The translations under genes were made by a program, and so were the position numbers. Under the pieces are notes generated by a model, which was not told where the DNA came from, did not search any database, and saw nothing but the letters and a program-made list of their open reading frames with translations. Shown here piece by piece: positions 30,622 to 45,062 of a stretch of DNA of 64,000 bases (its first letter is position 1; every line of letters begins with the position of its first letter). The stretch covers positions 10,038,275-10,102,274 of the forward strand of contig NC_134032.1 of NCBI RefSeq assembly GCF_964204645.1, written 5' to 3'. This DNA comes from Tubulanus polymorphus. Taxonomy: Eukaryota > Nemertea > Palaeonemertea > Tubulaniformes > Tubulanidae.

Positions 30622-30690
30622 GGCCCCGTGGCTCAGTTAGCAGAGAATTACGCTCGCACTCTCCGATATTTTTGAGGTCGAATCCCAATT
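30622..30690 (+). other. tRNA-like SINE head or tRNA pseudogene
   Basis: TGGCTCAGTTAGCAGAG fits a Pol III A box and GAGGTCGAATCCC a B box with one base missing. No good cloverleaf is seen, so this is a retroposed tRNA-like sequence and not a working tRNA. Confidence 0.45.
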
Positions 30691-30699
30691 TTCGTTGTT

Positions 30700-31546
30700 G
30701 TTCTTTGGAATTTTCTAAGTTTGATATAAAGGTCATCATGAGCCACGCGAAATAGTGAGACCCTTCCGGCTCAAGGAATCCACATAGGCGGCTGGAAATT
30801 GCGCGACATCGGTGAAGGTTTAACCAACCGTATATAGGTTAGTTATGTATGGTGATCGTATCGTCACCGTCAAGGCTTATCATTCGTTAATTGCACGTGA
30901 CATTCAACTAAACGTGGCAATGTATTCTTATTCCACGGCCTTTGTATAGAAACTTATTCTCCGCTTCCAGGATCAAGTTTTATCACGGATGGTCATTAGT
31001 TCGTTTTTAGCCGTGGTGGCCTTAAATGAATCTGCTTTAGGCTCTTGAACCCTGAATTCAGTCTCACATACTCGCCCTAATCGTCTGTTGCGTTTATACG
31101 AGAGATCTGCTATTGGTATCATAAAACGACCCTTTCAGATATTTCGGGAAAGATGGCTGCCTCATTTGATTTGTGGAGGCAGCCATATCTGTATATGAAG
31201 TCCAATACAAATCCCCTATGGCGTCAGAATTTCTAATTATCATTATTAATACCATTATTACTACTATCATTATCATTAATATTATCATTATTGTCATCCT
31301 CATCCTCCTGGTGACCAACCTCAATCAACAGGCTGATTATTCTGCTGGTACGCAGGTTGGCGCAGACTGACCGGAATAGGTTTGTAAGGCCGGTAGTAGC
31401 TAGAAAACTAAGAGATCGTTGTCACTAACGCATTCACTCAACATCAGTATTCGCATAAATATTATCATTTGCATGTTTGTGACTATTGTCATAATAATTA
31501 TCATTATATTGAACTATCAATTCGATTGCCGCACAATGCACCTTTG

Positions 31547-31580
<34 letters not shown>

Positions 31581-34500
31581 GTCTATTATATAAAAAAAAA
31601 TATAAATTTCTTTATGATACAACACGATTACATAATACTGTATCGCGGATACATGCAGATAATTCAGGTATATGAATATATTAAATACATAATATACCAA
31701 AGGCAATTGAAAGCCTTTCCACATGGATTTATGAAATACATACATGGCATATATCTATGTGGTCACACTGCACATAGTCAGATTACCCATTTAATAGTTG
31801 AAGACGGATAATAAAGGCTTTCCTAAGAAAAGTGGAAAGATTGTATAATTTACTAGTACTGGAAATTAGGTGGATGAATTTTTCTTTGTTCGGATTTGTC
31901 CAGTAAGTTCTCGATATATAAGTTAATCTTAAGCCAGAGTATGCAGGACATATTAAAGCGAAATGGTATTCGTCCTCAATTTCATTCGGATTACAACATC
32001 TGCAAATACGACTAATGCACTATGCACAACGTTCCAGTGCCTTATTTCAAGTACAGCCTGTTGACTTGCACTGAACCCTTGTAAACGTATTATGTAATTG
32101 ATTAAAAACATACGTTCGTGAATTAAAAACTATGTATTGTGGTTCACGAAAATGAATAGATGATGAAGTTACTCAAATTGCCGTATAGACTTTCCCTCGA
32201 CAGACCTATCGAAATTAGTGCGAGTACCAACATGGGGGCCGGGGGACTGTTACAGCGCTTTAACGGTATATATCGCGAGAAGTCAAATACCGATGGCCTT
32301 AAACAAACGAGTCTATAATGACATATTGATGAACAGACGGCACGTGACGTCACATCATCGTCCAATACATAGCAATCATAGATTTTTTCCTTCATTACGG
32401 AAACAGTAAATATCAAGGCAATTAGTCGGGGCCGTTCTGAGATTAGGTTCAGTCCAGGCGTAATAACGGATCAATTTGTGACTCTCTGTTTATCGATAAA
32501 GGGTTTATATACGTGTCCGTACTATCGGTTCGTCTGCTCCGCGAGTCCTGTTCCGTGTAAGCTTCCAAAACCGGTTTATAGCGCGATCTATATCCAGGCA
32601 CCGGACTTATCGTAAACTGCGTATTAGCTTTATATTCCAGGTTTTTCCGGTTTCATCAATTCCGGTGAAAGCAGAAAATTGTATCACTTTTAACTATGAG
32701 CTTCAAGGAAGCCAATTGAGTTAACGTAAGCCGGGCTAAACCAGCAGTTTTTTTTTTAATTCGACTAAGGTCCACAACCGCGGTTGAGCTTTGACCTATC
32801 GCGTCTTGAGCGTCAAACCATTGGAAATGAAGTAAAATTACTGTTCACAGTAAAACCTAATCTAGTAAACACCATTTTTGGTTTTAGTGCTAGGCATAAG
32901 CCGTATTAGCTCAAGTATTAATATGGGCCTCGCCGGAACATAGAATAACAGGGGTTCCGGCATCAGACAAGGCTTTATTAGTAAAAACCTTAGTTAGTTT
33001 TAATTGTATTCATGTTTTATCTATAGTAAATGGCAACAACTATTATATACATTCTATTTTTCTGATTGATAATTGACTTCACTTGACTCGCGTTGCTGGC
33101 TCCTGAACAGTTCATTTGGCGCTGGCACCCTCCCCCACGATACTATACTCCCTCTCTATAATGTACGGTTATATCAAATTTATAGGGAAATAACGTCTGA
33201 TAAATCGTTCGTTAATTTCATCACATGAATGGCGTCCATTATGGAGAAAACGGCGACCGGTCTTCGGGGGACGCGGCGATATATTGAGTTAAAACGCGTA
33301 GAGCACTGATGAAATGTCCGACCTATCAGGGGTTGGTCGCGGTGATGGTTGCTCTAGTGGGAGATCAGAATGTAAATATGTTTGTAATTATTCGTGCAAG
33401 ATCGATATAAAGTGAGGCATTTGTGGTAATGGGAGAGCGTTTGAAAGGTACGTATTCCCCGGGGGCTGGTTCGTATCTAGCTTAACCCTTTAGGGACCGG
33501 TTTTCACTGTAATCCAACTGGACGTCAGTTTTCGTATAGTTTACCTTTTTGGTCAATTCAAATACAATCAAACTCGTTTTAGGTCGTCGTAGTTGGGATC
33601 ACGATCATTATCTTGATGGCTTGTCTAAATGACGACTTGCCACTTTGGTTAATTGGATTGGAAATTGAAACTAAAAAAAAAAAAATAGTGACGACTTTCC
33701 GATGGCGACATACCAAGTTTGACGGTAAAAGTTCAACCTTGGACTCTGTTCCAGGTGGCTCCTCATTGCCTGAGACTGGGTCCAGTCGACAAGGCTTTCC
33801 GACTCAAAACAGTAATTCTCTGAACGCCCAGCCATGGTGACCCACTGGTACCGCAATCTCTAACACGAACCTGGTTTATGTTAGAGTACTATGCATTTCG
33901 AAACGGTAACGACTTAGAATACCAAAACTGAACTGAATTTATTTTCCTCACACACACACTCTATATACATCGGGAACAAGACACTCTGGTAGAAACATGG
34001 ATTGAATCTGATGTGAAAATAAAGTTGACGGGTAGAACCGCAGACATAGTTCTACAAACCGGGGCTCAACCGATGGGATACCGAACGATTATCTTAAAAA
34101 ATGAAACAATTATCACCGAACGCCCAACATTTTTCCTCCATCGACTCAACGTCGCATAGATAGCCTAGATAGATAGATGTACCCGGTATGCCGACAACGC
34201 GCGGTGTATAGGAAAAAATGATACGGATAACATTTCGATTATTTTCCGCACGTTCGTCGCCGGCGGTTGGCAAAAGATCAGTTTGTTATATTTACACGGT
34301 GCGCGTTTGTGCAACTGTGCTAGTGTGCATGGAGGTAAATAGCATGTAACTGACTTGTGTGTGTCCAGAGTCACATAATTAACCCGTGTCCGTCGCGTAT
34401 CGTTATTCGATAAAGCACTAGGCCACGCGCTGTGCGGGATAAATGCACGGATTCGCAGACGTAAACAGCCGCTTATTACTACCTTATTGAATTTGCTTGT

Positions 34501-36560
34501 TCTATAGTAGTCATTGATTACTGTTCGTTGTCTTACGTGCTCAGCGGACGAATTTAATGGGATACTAGCCCAGAACCCCTTCAGAATCCGAGTCCAACAA
34601 AAGCGAATTTCAAAAGATGAAAATGAATTCAAACGGACCCTATGAGGGCTGTTATGCCCCTTCGTCCCTAAGATTTCTGAGGCAGGTTCACCAGTACTCT
34701 TTGCGATGTATCGCGCTTGCAGACCCAGCATTTTCAAATCTCGTTTCAAATTGAGTGCTAATTCCAATTTTCTGGTACTAACACCCCTACCCCTTCGTGT
34801 ACACGTATCTCGAGAATCTGAATATCGATGCACCGATAGTAGCACCATTCCTCGGCGGAAACAAGACTGTTTGAAACATCACATCGCAATTACTACTCGA
34901 TTTGTTTATTCTCAAATAGTAAAATTGGTAGCCAAACTGAAGGCTTTCTCCAACTTTTCTCCCAGTCCTTTCTCTCTGTCTTTTCTCCCCTTCCTCCCAA
35001 TACCTCGTCCATATACTCCTCGCTCTTTTTCACTTCGCTGCAGGCCAACAACATATCCATTGACACTTAAAAATAGCAGTACGGATTTTACGAAGGTTCT
35101 CGTGCACTGACTCAGAGTTTATGAGTTTATGAGTTTACGAAGCGATTCTATATGATTGACGGCGAATGTCTCCGGTTACGACAGCCTCCTCGGCGTTGCC
35201 GGAACCGGCCGAAATGAACCGGAAAGTAACGATCCGGTTGACTAATTTTCAGTCAGACTTTCGTCTTACGATAATTCGATCAATCGACATTCGAGAGGCA
35301 TCTCTTATTATCCCGATATACCGCGGGCAATAGTGAATGACTCATTAACGAGTGTAAATTGATACCGACTCGAAGAGGGGGGTTATAGATACGAAGAGAG
35401 ACCTTTCAGGAGAAGATGAACCCAAAATTATCATTTCATGCCGGGGATATACGAGTTGAATACGTTTCCTTTTCTTGAGGAAATCCTTTTTCATTTATTT
35501 TTTTGTATATAAAGTAGTTTATTCAACATATGTTTGTACATAATAAGATGAATAACTTAGTTTTACATTACACAAAGAGCACGAAGCTCGAACCGTGCTC
35601 TTAATGAAAATAATTTGTACAGGCGGTATGTGATTTTAACAACACAGGATGAAATGAGTTATGATTAGAGTTAGCAGTTTTGGCAGGGTGCTGTGTTGGA
35701 TAAATTCGAACGTTGGAATCTAAATTATGAATTCTATATTGAAAAATAATTTAGATGTACTAGATCTAGTTTGTCTTAGCTCCTTTTTCATTGCTTTGAA
35801 AGAAAGCGGGGCTCGTATGCGCAGTAAGATGTTACACGAACTATGCTGGCGGGTACAAAAACTTCATGAACACAGTGTCGTCTGAATACCAGGCGATCTT
35901 ATAGTTTGTTCGGAAAGTGGCTGAAGTTGTCCTAGTTTCGCCTTAGTATGGACCTTCATAAATACTGACGACTGACGACTTTCACTTTTTTCACAATAGT
36001 ATACAGATTGGGAAAAGGAAACGAGTTCTTGATCTTAGAATAGGGATTGGCCCTGTTATCTATTTGGTTGGTAGATTGATTTGTTTTGATTTAGTGTCCC
36101 TTACAAACCACCACACCTGCCGGGAGCGAAACAGGCGGTTTGATTGTGAAATGACTTTTTAGCATAGCGGTGGTATGAGCGAGATTTACAAATTAATTGC
36201 ACTGCTGACACAGCCAAGAGTCTTCGGTGCGATGGCAGTACAGGCTTGGGCGATCGCCTGGGCATACGGACGGTGAAACAATGCTCTCTCGATATTGATT
36301 ACAGATAATCAATACACTTATATGTAAATTTGTACACCTTTTTTTCAAACAGAACAAACTAATCCGAATCACAAAAAATGTAGGCTAAATATCGGTCGTC
36401 AGCGTATCAACATAGACCGGTCGACAGAAAAAAAATCGATATTCTATTCTCCGATTACTCTCTATATCTCATTAATTAACGCTGCCTAATCGTATCATAA
36501 ACTTATTATGCGCTTCCGCCATCAAAGATATCGATCAGAGTCATCGATCGTTTTCGTTAT
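30700..36560. other. Gene-poor stretch
   Basis: Contains ATT/ATC microsatellites (31230-31320, 31548-31580) and anonymous sequence. The longest ORF (minus, 34165-34848) has no recognisable domain or repeat support. I see no gene I can defend. Confidence 0.4.
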
Positions 36561-36567
36561 CCCGGTC

Positions 36568-36579
36568 CGCGCATGCGCA
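36568..36579. promoter_or_regulatory. NRF-1-type motif
   Basis: CGCGCATGCGCA is a perfect match to the palindromic NRF-1 consensus. It lies in a CpG-bearing region about 0.8 kb before a probable first exon. Confidence 0.45.
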
Positions 36580-36859
36580 CGCGTGGCTATATTCCAGCGC
36601 CGTAGCATCCGAGTGGCCCCCTAATTAACTTAGGTACGTTTCTCTCTGTTTTGTTTGCCCAGCGAGGCGAGTCCCTAGTTATCATTCGCGCGAATGCTAC
36701 TTTGACGGATAATCGATAAATGTATACACGTCTCATTTGCATAATCAAGATGGATACTATGGCAGCGTGAGTGTCGATTTTCATCCGTTTAATCGGGCCT
36801 TTAATCGTTGGGCCTCCCTGCTTTAGCCGTGTAAGAGTCCCCAAACGAGTTTGCCACTC

Positions 36860-37115
36860 TCAACTTAACTGGTTAAGAGACTAGATCTTCTGTATTTCAC
36901 AAGATCTCTTGTTCATATTTTGACACCGACATTTCACCAGTCACAACTTTACCCGAATAAGAGACTAGGTCTACAGTATTAATAAACTCTTGCTGGGTAT
37001 ATTTGATCTGGACAGGATCTTACTAGTTTCAACTTAACTGTATGTTTAATTTCGAGTCTACTGTTGCACTTCACAAACTCTCCCTCGGTATTTGACACTC
37101 GGGGAATTCTGTCAG
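36860..37115. repeat. Three diverged tandem repeats of about 85 bp
   Basis: CAACTTAACT or CAACTTTACC, GAGACTAG, CTGTATT or CAGTATT, and CTC..GG..TATTTGA recur at about 36862, 36943 and 37030, with low identity. Confidence 0.4.
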
Positions 37116-37249
37116 TCTTAACATTGCCGCACGTTACAGACAGATGTTCTTATCTCTCAAACTCATTCTGAGATGCTGTGTACGGTTCATTCAGTCTATT
37201 CCCCTTTTTACCTGACATTTGATTTTTCCTTTTTATTTCACGTGGATTG

Positions 37250-37521
37250 GCAGTTGTTTGATCCGACGCCGAAGCGCGTGCGCGCTTATCGATTTCCGGC
37301 GTCGATATCGATCCGCCTGTGGGGCGGAGGCGCATAACGCATATTTCTCTCAAGGTATCAATGCGCGTTGAATGAAGATGCACCGAATAGAACAGACTCG
37401 GTGAACGAATGCTGTTAGCAGAGATATAGAGACAGTGAGAGAGAGAGAGGGAAAAGGTTTTGGCGTTCGGTTGCTACGTGAACTCCCGGAGTCTTTCGTT
37501 GATCCCCGGTGACATATTCAG
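37250..37521 (+). promoter_or_regulatory. CpG-rich promoter and probable noncoding first exon
   Basis: GGGGCGGAGGCG (GC box) near 37320, then a purine-rich leader ending in ATTCAG followed by GTAAGT at 37522. No coding potential. The next plus-strand gene is the palmitoyltransferase at 42539, whose 5' UTR has an acceptor near 42466, so this may be its first exon with a 5-kb intron. Confidence 0.45.
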
Positions 37522-39167
37522 GTAAGTTGACTGCTTCAATTTCATTTCAACCTAGTTTTTTTAAATGACCCAACCAGGCCTTTAGTTTAACTGCAGATAC
37601 ACCAAAAAATTGAAATGGGCCTTTTAAAAGTCGATCGAATCTCTCGTTAGAGCTGTGGAGTTGTGGAAAAAATAGCTTAGACCAGTCTCAAGTTCTTTCA
37701 TTGTCGAAAGAAACAATAGTATCTTAAATTGATTTGGTTTAGAAATTGTTGCAAGCTATTCTACTATCGAGGAAAACATTTGACTTATTTTGTACAAACA
37801 AATACTTAATGAATACTACTTAATTTGTGAATTCCAGTGTTGGGTTACAAGGCAATTCTTTCTAAAACTGTAAAACAAGGGTTATCTTCACTCGTTGAGA
37901 ACGTTTAAGGGCAATAATTTGACTATTTGAGAACTGGGCGAAATCAATTGTTGTTATTTGTATTTTTTGTGGATGTGGCAAATAAATGCTCGATGGATAT
38001 TTGGTTGCTCTGAGTTTTACCATGCGATGCAGAAATGGCAGGAAAGATGCTTTTTATCAATAAAATCGGATCGATATTTCTTAATATGATTACACAAAGT
38101 ACTAGGCTATCCTTAATAAGCTAAGCTAAGCATCTGACTTGTTTAATGGATTATTCGTTATCCGGTTTAATCCCGGTGTAGAACGGTTTACGATCTTACT
38201 GGATTGCAGGCCTTAAGATAAGACGAGCACGATAATGGTCTCTTGAATTAAGAGTTTCCAACAATTTTCGTAGACAAAGAGTCCTTCTAGGAAGCTGCCA
38301 AATTTGTTTCTCACGGTTCTTTTCAATTCATTTAAAAGAAAATCCGAAATTAACTTCTTTTTGTGAAAGAAAATCGTTTTATGTTAGATATTGAAAAACA
38401 TTTTCAAACTAAACAAGGGTGAAGTTTGCACCCGATTTTTCTGTTCCACGAACACGCCCAGTTCCCCGCGGCGACCCTGGCAAGTGGAGCTCACTGTGCA
38501 ATCAATTTAAGATAAACATGCCCCCAGCGGTGGCGCTCTGATGCGTTTTGCAATTTGAATTAAACCGTTTTAAACGGTTTGCGGCTGCGATACCACGGCA
38601 ACCAACGCAGATCTGTGATTCGTATTTATATCTATTTCAACTAAAAATATCTAAGAAAGAAGTTATTTTAGAACGATACTTAGAAATTATATATAGCTTG
38701 ACATTTTATATAAAAGTTGAATCACTTGACATTCCGACCTAAGTCCTTTGGAAAAATTTTAGAGACCGTGATCTTATACATAAATTGTGGCCCCAGTTGC
38801 CAGTTTCATAGTTTCATAAGTAAGGACTATTTGACAGTCGGAGAGACTGACCTACCCGTTCGCAAGGAATGGTGTCCGGATGGAATAAAAGCCCAAAGGA
38901 CACGACGTATGAAAACACAAAAATATGGACTCAAAAACTTGTTTGATTTCGGTAACGTTCTTCCCTCGTAAACCACGTTTCTCCTTTCTCGTAAAAGGCA
39001 CATGCCACAATGACAAAGGGAAACGCCTCGAAACATGTCTCCTGTTTCAATGTTTCTCCGCGTCGTGTCGAGTGAGTTGGGCTATAGAGTAGACTGGTGT
39101 CCGCTCAGAGAGACTGGTGTCCGCGCAGATACTGATGCTGCACACCGCGCCCGGAGAGACAGTTTCC
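37522..39167. other. Noncoding stretch, probable intron
   Basis: AT-rich, no protein-like ORF, no clear repeat. Confidence 0.4.
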
Positions 39168-39458
39168 TACGGAAGCCCCTAGGTGACATACGAGATATTT
39201 CTTCACAATTTCGACTTATTACGTCGAATTTCGACTTATTAATATCTCGAAATTCGACATAATAAGTCGAATTTAAAGTTAATTATGTAGAAATTCGAGT
39301 TATTCTTATGTCGAATTTCGAGATAATAAGTCTACACGAAAATAACACAAAATTCGTAGACTTAATAAGTCGAATTTTCGAGTAAATAAGTCGAAATTCG
39401 ACATAATAAATCGAAATTGTGAAAAAATTATCTTGTATGTCACCTAGGGGCTTCCGTA
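39168..39458. mobile_element. M3 hairpin MITE
   Basis: Terminal inverted repeats of about 30 bases (TACGGAAGCCCCTAGGTGAC at left) with one mismatch. The interior is built of direct and inverted copies of TCGAATTTCGACTTATTA-type units, so most of the 290 bases can fold back. TA at both tips suggests a TA target. Confidence 0.75.
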
Positions 39459-39777
39459 ATGTCCGATTACGTCGGGGATACATTAAACGGCATAATTATA
39501 CATGTACATTGGTTAATCCTTGGAGTTGTCATTCTGACTACAAGGTTAATGGAATATGTGAAGTCCCTGACTTGTTTCAATTGTGACGGATGAAATTTGA
39601 TTTATTTGTCGACCACGTCTTCAGTAAATCGATCGATACTAGTGACCATCATCCGCAAATTGTCGAGACCTTTATCAGCCCAATTAAGGTGCAGTTCACC
39701 GACTTGCAAAAAATTAGCACGAGAGCAAGTCGAAGAGCCAGTGGGGATGGAATGAAAGCCCTACTTCTATTTTCAGC

Positions 39778-40087
39778 AGCCGCGATCACACGAGCATTTT
39801 TGGCCGGGGCCAAATTTGGCCCGTGCCAAATTTTGCCCGGAACAACTGTTCACTCGGGTGCCAAATTTGGTCGCACCAAAAACGTCGGACCAGGCCCGAG
39901 TCAAATTTTAGCACCAGACAAATGATTGCGTTTGAATTGCAACTGGCACCGGAAATGATCCACTTCGCTTTGTTTGACCATTGTTTAGTATCGAGTGAAT
40001 GGTTCACGTGTGAACGGGCCAAATTTGACTAGAGCCTGATCGGTGCCAATTTGGCCCGGGCCAAATCGTCTCCGTGTGATCGCGGCT
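39778..40087. mobile_element. M2 MITE, second full copy
   Basis: AGCCGCGATCACAC at left and its reverse complement at right. Inside are several GGCCAAATTTGGCC-like palindromes. Same family as 30062-30375. Confidence 0.75.
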
Positions 40088-42465
<2,378 letters not shown>

Positions 42466-42480
42466 GAAATTCAACGACGC

Positions 42481-42501
42481 CATGATTTACCGCTGTTCTT
42501 G
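42481..42501 (+). promoter_or_regulatory. Upstream ORF in the palmitoyltransferase 5' UTR
   Basis: ATG ATT TAC CGC TGT TCT TGA, six codons, ending 37 bases before the main ATG and after a probable acceptor (CTATTTTTAG at 42466). It could dampen translation. Confidence 0.4.
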
Positions 42502-42538
42502 AGGTCACCACAAGCAGAACGGAAAAATTAAAACAAGA

Positions 42539-43726
42539 ATGGCGCCCGACGATGACGACGGCGATGAGCGCCCTCTAATGGACAAATTCAACGAAACCTA
42601 TGCCACGAAAAAGCGTTTGATACCTCAGTTGTTCAACTATTTCGCTATGCCTTGGTACATCTTCACCGTAACGGCTTCTACCTATATCGGTTTAACCGAA
42701 TGTCTACCGATAATCTATGCAGACTTCGAACCCTGGGTACTGACCGTCAACCAATGCGTGGCAGTATTATTCCTACTGGAAATGACCGTGAACTTCGTAT
42801 GCATTCGACAAGTCGAAGCGGACTATACCGCGGAGGTGTACGAAAAATGGAAACACTTACGCTTCGGCGGAACGATACACGAATCCGCGCAAGAGGATCT
42901 GACGTCATACCCTAAATCGATGTCGACAAACGGGTGTAGCCGTAAAACGGTTAACAACAACTTGCCAGGGCCGGTGTATCGGCTGCCATTGAACGGAAGC
43001 GCTGATGTTAAAACTACGGAGATGATCAGCAAAACGAAAGGTCCCACGCACACGGTAGCGGTCAGCGAGATCGACCCTAGCGGCCGCAAGATATTCAAAT
43101 TATACCCGTACTGGTCGTGGAAGACGTGTCTAATTTGTCAGATCGAGCGGCCGCCTCGGGTATTTCACTGCCCGCTCTGCAATAAATGCACCCTTAAACG
43201 CGACCACCATTGCTTCTTCACACGCTGTTGCGTCGGTCTGCGTAATCAACGCCATTTTATCGTTTTCGCCTTCTGGAGCGCTCTGACCACCGCCTACGTA
43301 TCCGTGCACGCGACTATTTACCTATTCGTCGAGTTGTTGCCCAAATACTCGTGCGTCGATCTATTTCTGCCGGCTACTGTCGTCCGTTGGTTGCTCGGTT
43401 TTACCAGTTTCCGGATATTGACGTTGTGTATGATTTTCTATTCGGTTTTGTGGTTTTGTCCGTTGAGCGCGTTCTTTTTCTACGAACAGATGGCGCTAGT
43501 GCGCCGCGGAACGACCAGTTTCGAAGAGGACAACCGAATCAAGGTACCCAACGCGCACTCGTTTCGGTCCAACCTGCGCGGTACGTTCGGTCGTAACTGG
43601 TTGTTGAATTTCATCGTTCCGTGCCATTTTATGTTCCCGTGCGAGGATAACGGAATCACCTGGGCGAGTATGAGTGCAACCTCTAGCGGTCAGAGTTCGA
43701 ACCACGCGAACGGTATGAAATCCTGA
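42539..43726 (+). CDS. DHHC palmitoyltransferase, ZDHHC22/24-like, 395 aa
   Basis: Single-exon coding region. The enzyme attaches palmitate to cysteines of other proteins at Golgi or ER membranes. Two membrane segments lie at about residues 37-57 and 68-90. The cysteine-rich domain starts CLICQIERPPRVFHC near residue 197, with the catalytic DHHC at 222-225. Two more membrane segments follow, then a TTSFE sequence close to the TTxE motif. After DHHC the usual Trp and Asn are replaced (FFTRCCVG), as in the ZDHHC22/24 branch. The insert between TM2 and the zinc domain is long and polar. Start context AAGAATGG. The frame is intact and appears functional. Confidence 0.9.
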   Translation: MAPDDDDGDERPLMDKFNETYATKKRLIPQLFNYFAMPWYIFTVTASTYIGLTECLPIIYADFEPWVLTVNQCVAVLFLLEMTVNFVCIRQVEADYTAEVYEKWKHLRFGGTIHESAQEDLTSYPKSMSTNGCSRKTVNNNLPGPVYRLPLNGSADVKTTEMISKTKGPTHTVAVSEIDPSGRKIFKLYPYWSWKTCLICQIERPPRVFHCPLCNKCTLKRDHHCFFTRCCVGLRNQRHFIVFAFWSALTTAYVSVHATIYLFVELLPKYSCVDLFLPATVVRWLLGFTSFRILTLCMIFYSVLWFCPLSAFFFYEQMALVRRGTTSFEEDNRIKVPNAHSFRSNLRGTFGRNWLLNFIVPCHFMFPCEDNGITWASMSATSSGQSSNHANGMKS

Positions 43727-44481
43727 CCGAATCAGGGTCAAGCTCACGAAATCTCACACGCGTGCTATCTTAAGGGCGTTACTAACACCATGACATGGGT
43801 ACATACCCCTATCACTCGAAGCCAGGATCCAGTTGCACAGTGTTGTGAGTTCGAGTCAAAATTAGTTCATTCTCAATGAGTTAACTCTGAGTCAAATTTT
43901 AATTCACAACTGTGGAACTGTTCCAGAAGGCTGAGATAAGATATATTCTATTCAAAGAGCTCAAAACCGTATAAATCCACAATAGAACCCATGGTCAAGA
44001 TGGTTGGTTCTCACTTTTTAAGGCGCTTCAAATAATTTCGAATTATAACCGTTATGAACTATGCAACATGTATTGACTATTCACCATCAGGAAGTCACCA
44101 TTTTTTCACCAGTCAACAAGGGATATTACATCAGCTATAGTCTCCTCACGTGACGCTTACTTTCTGTTTATTTGGACCAATCAGGTTAATCGCCCGAACG
44201 CGGTTTCGTTCCTTGACTGTCACAACGGAAGCCATGTTTTGTGCAGCATTTGGTCACTGTTTTTGTCACTAGGGGGCGTTGATGAGTTGCGGACATTATC
44301 GATTATAGTCCAAAGACAAGTCGTTTAAAGATAGGGATTTTTGTACGAATTAGTGTTTTTGAAATGATGTTTACTATATGTGTATACGTGAGATGTGTAT
44401 TAAGATATAAATATATATAGTTAAAGTTTACCGTACAGTTTTATAAGAGCAATAGTCTTTGTATGAACGGCTTATCTAACA

Positions 44482-44487
44482 AATAAA
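44482..44487 (+). terminator. Candidate polyadenylation signal of the palmitoyltransferase gene
   Basis: AATAAA about 760 bases after the stop, in an AT-rich tail. Confidence 0.5.
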
Positions 44488-44685
44488 ACTAAGCGATTTG
44501 TTAGTCTAGAAAAGCGTTTTATTTGATTAATGCAGGAAATGACTTTGTCGGTCGTTTCGCACGTCAAGTGATAGCTTACGTACAGCACGGGACCTTTTTG
44601 ATGTTAACGATATTAAAGTCACGGTTTCAGTATTACGAACCGAATCAATAAAATCCCACACTAATAACGAGGGAAAATAAAGTCT

Positions 44686-45062
44686 CCTTGGGTTAATAGT
44701 TTATTCAACGTTTTGACTTAATCCTAATAGTCGTCTTCAGGGGCCAGTTGCACAGTCGTGACTTAAGTCCAAAAGGGGTCTTAAATCTTAAGACTGGTCT
44801 TAAGTTGTTAGATCGGCTATAGAACTAAGTTGGTCTTAGACTGGTCTTAAGTCTAAGCCACGACTATGCAACCGGCCCCAGGAATAGTTCAGTATTCCTT
44901 CGGGAATTTACAGTTCAGTATTGTTTACAGTTTGGGATTTTAGTTTATTCACGTTTCGACTGTATCATAACAGTCATTTTCAGGAATATAGTTCAGAATT
45001 CCTTGAGATGACTATTAGGATAAAGTCAAAATGTTGAATAAGCTATTAACTCAAAATCAAGT
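44686..45062. mobile_element. Foldback element
   Basis: GGGTTAATAGTTTATTCAAC at the left and its near reverse complement at the right (around 45015-45062) form arms of about 55 bases. A second, internal half-copy of the motif is at 44935-45000. M5 is nested in its left arm. Confidence 0.6.
44740..44880. mobile_element. M5 short palindromic MITE
   Basis: GGGGCCAGTTGCACAGTCGT at left pairs with the right end. The inside repeats GACTGGTCTTAAG. An empty counterpart is present 245 bases downstream (TTTTCAGGAATATAG), showing a clean insertion between CAG and GAATA. Confidence 0.7.

Noticed and set aside
30622-30690. Functional tRNA gene
   Set aside because: B box lacks a base and no cloverleaf forms; called a SINE head instead.
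34165-34848. 227-codon minus-strand ORF
   Set aside because: No domain, signal or paralog; the amino-acid mix looks like random translation and splice-like sites do not extend it.
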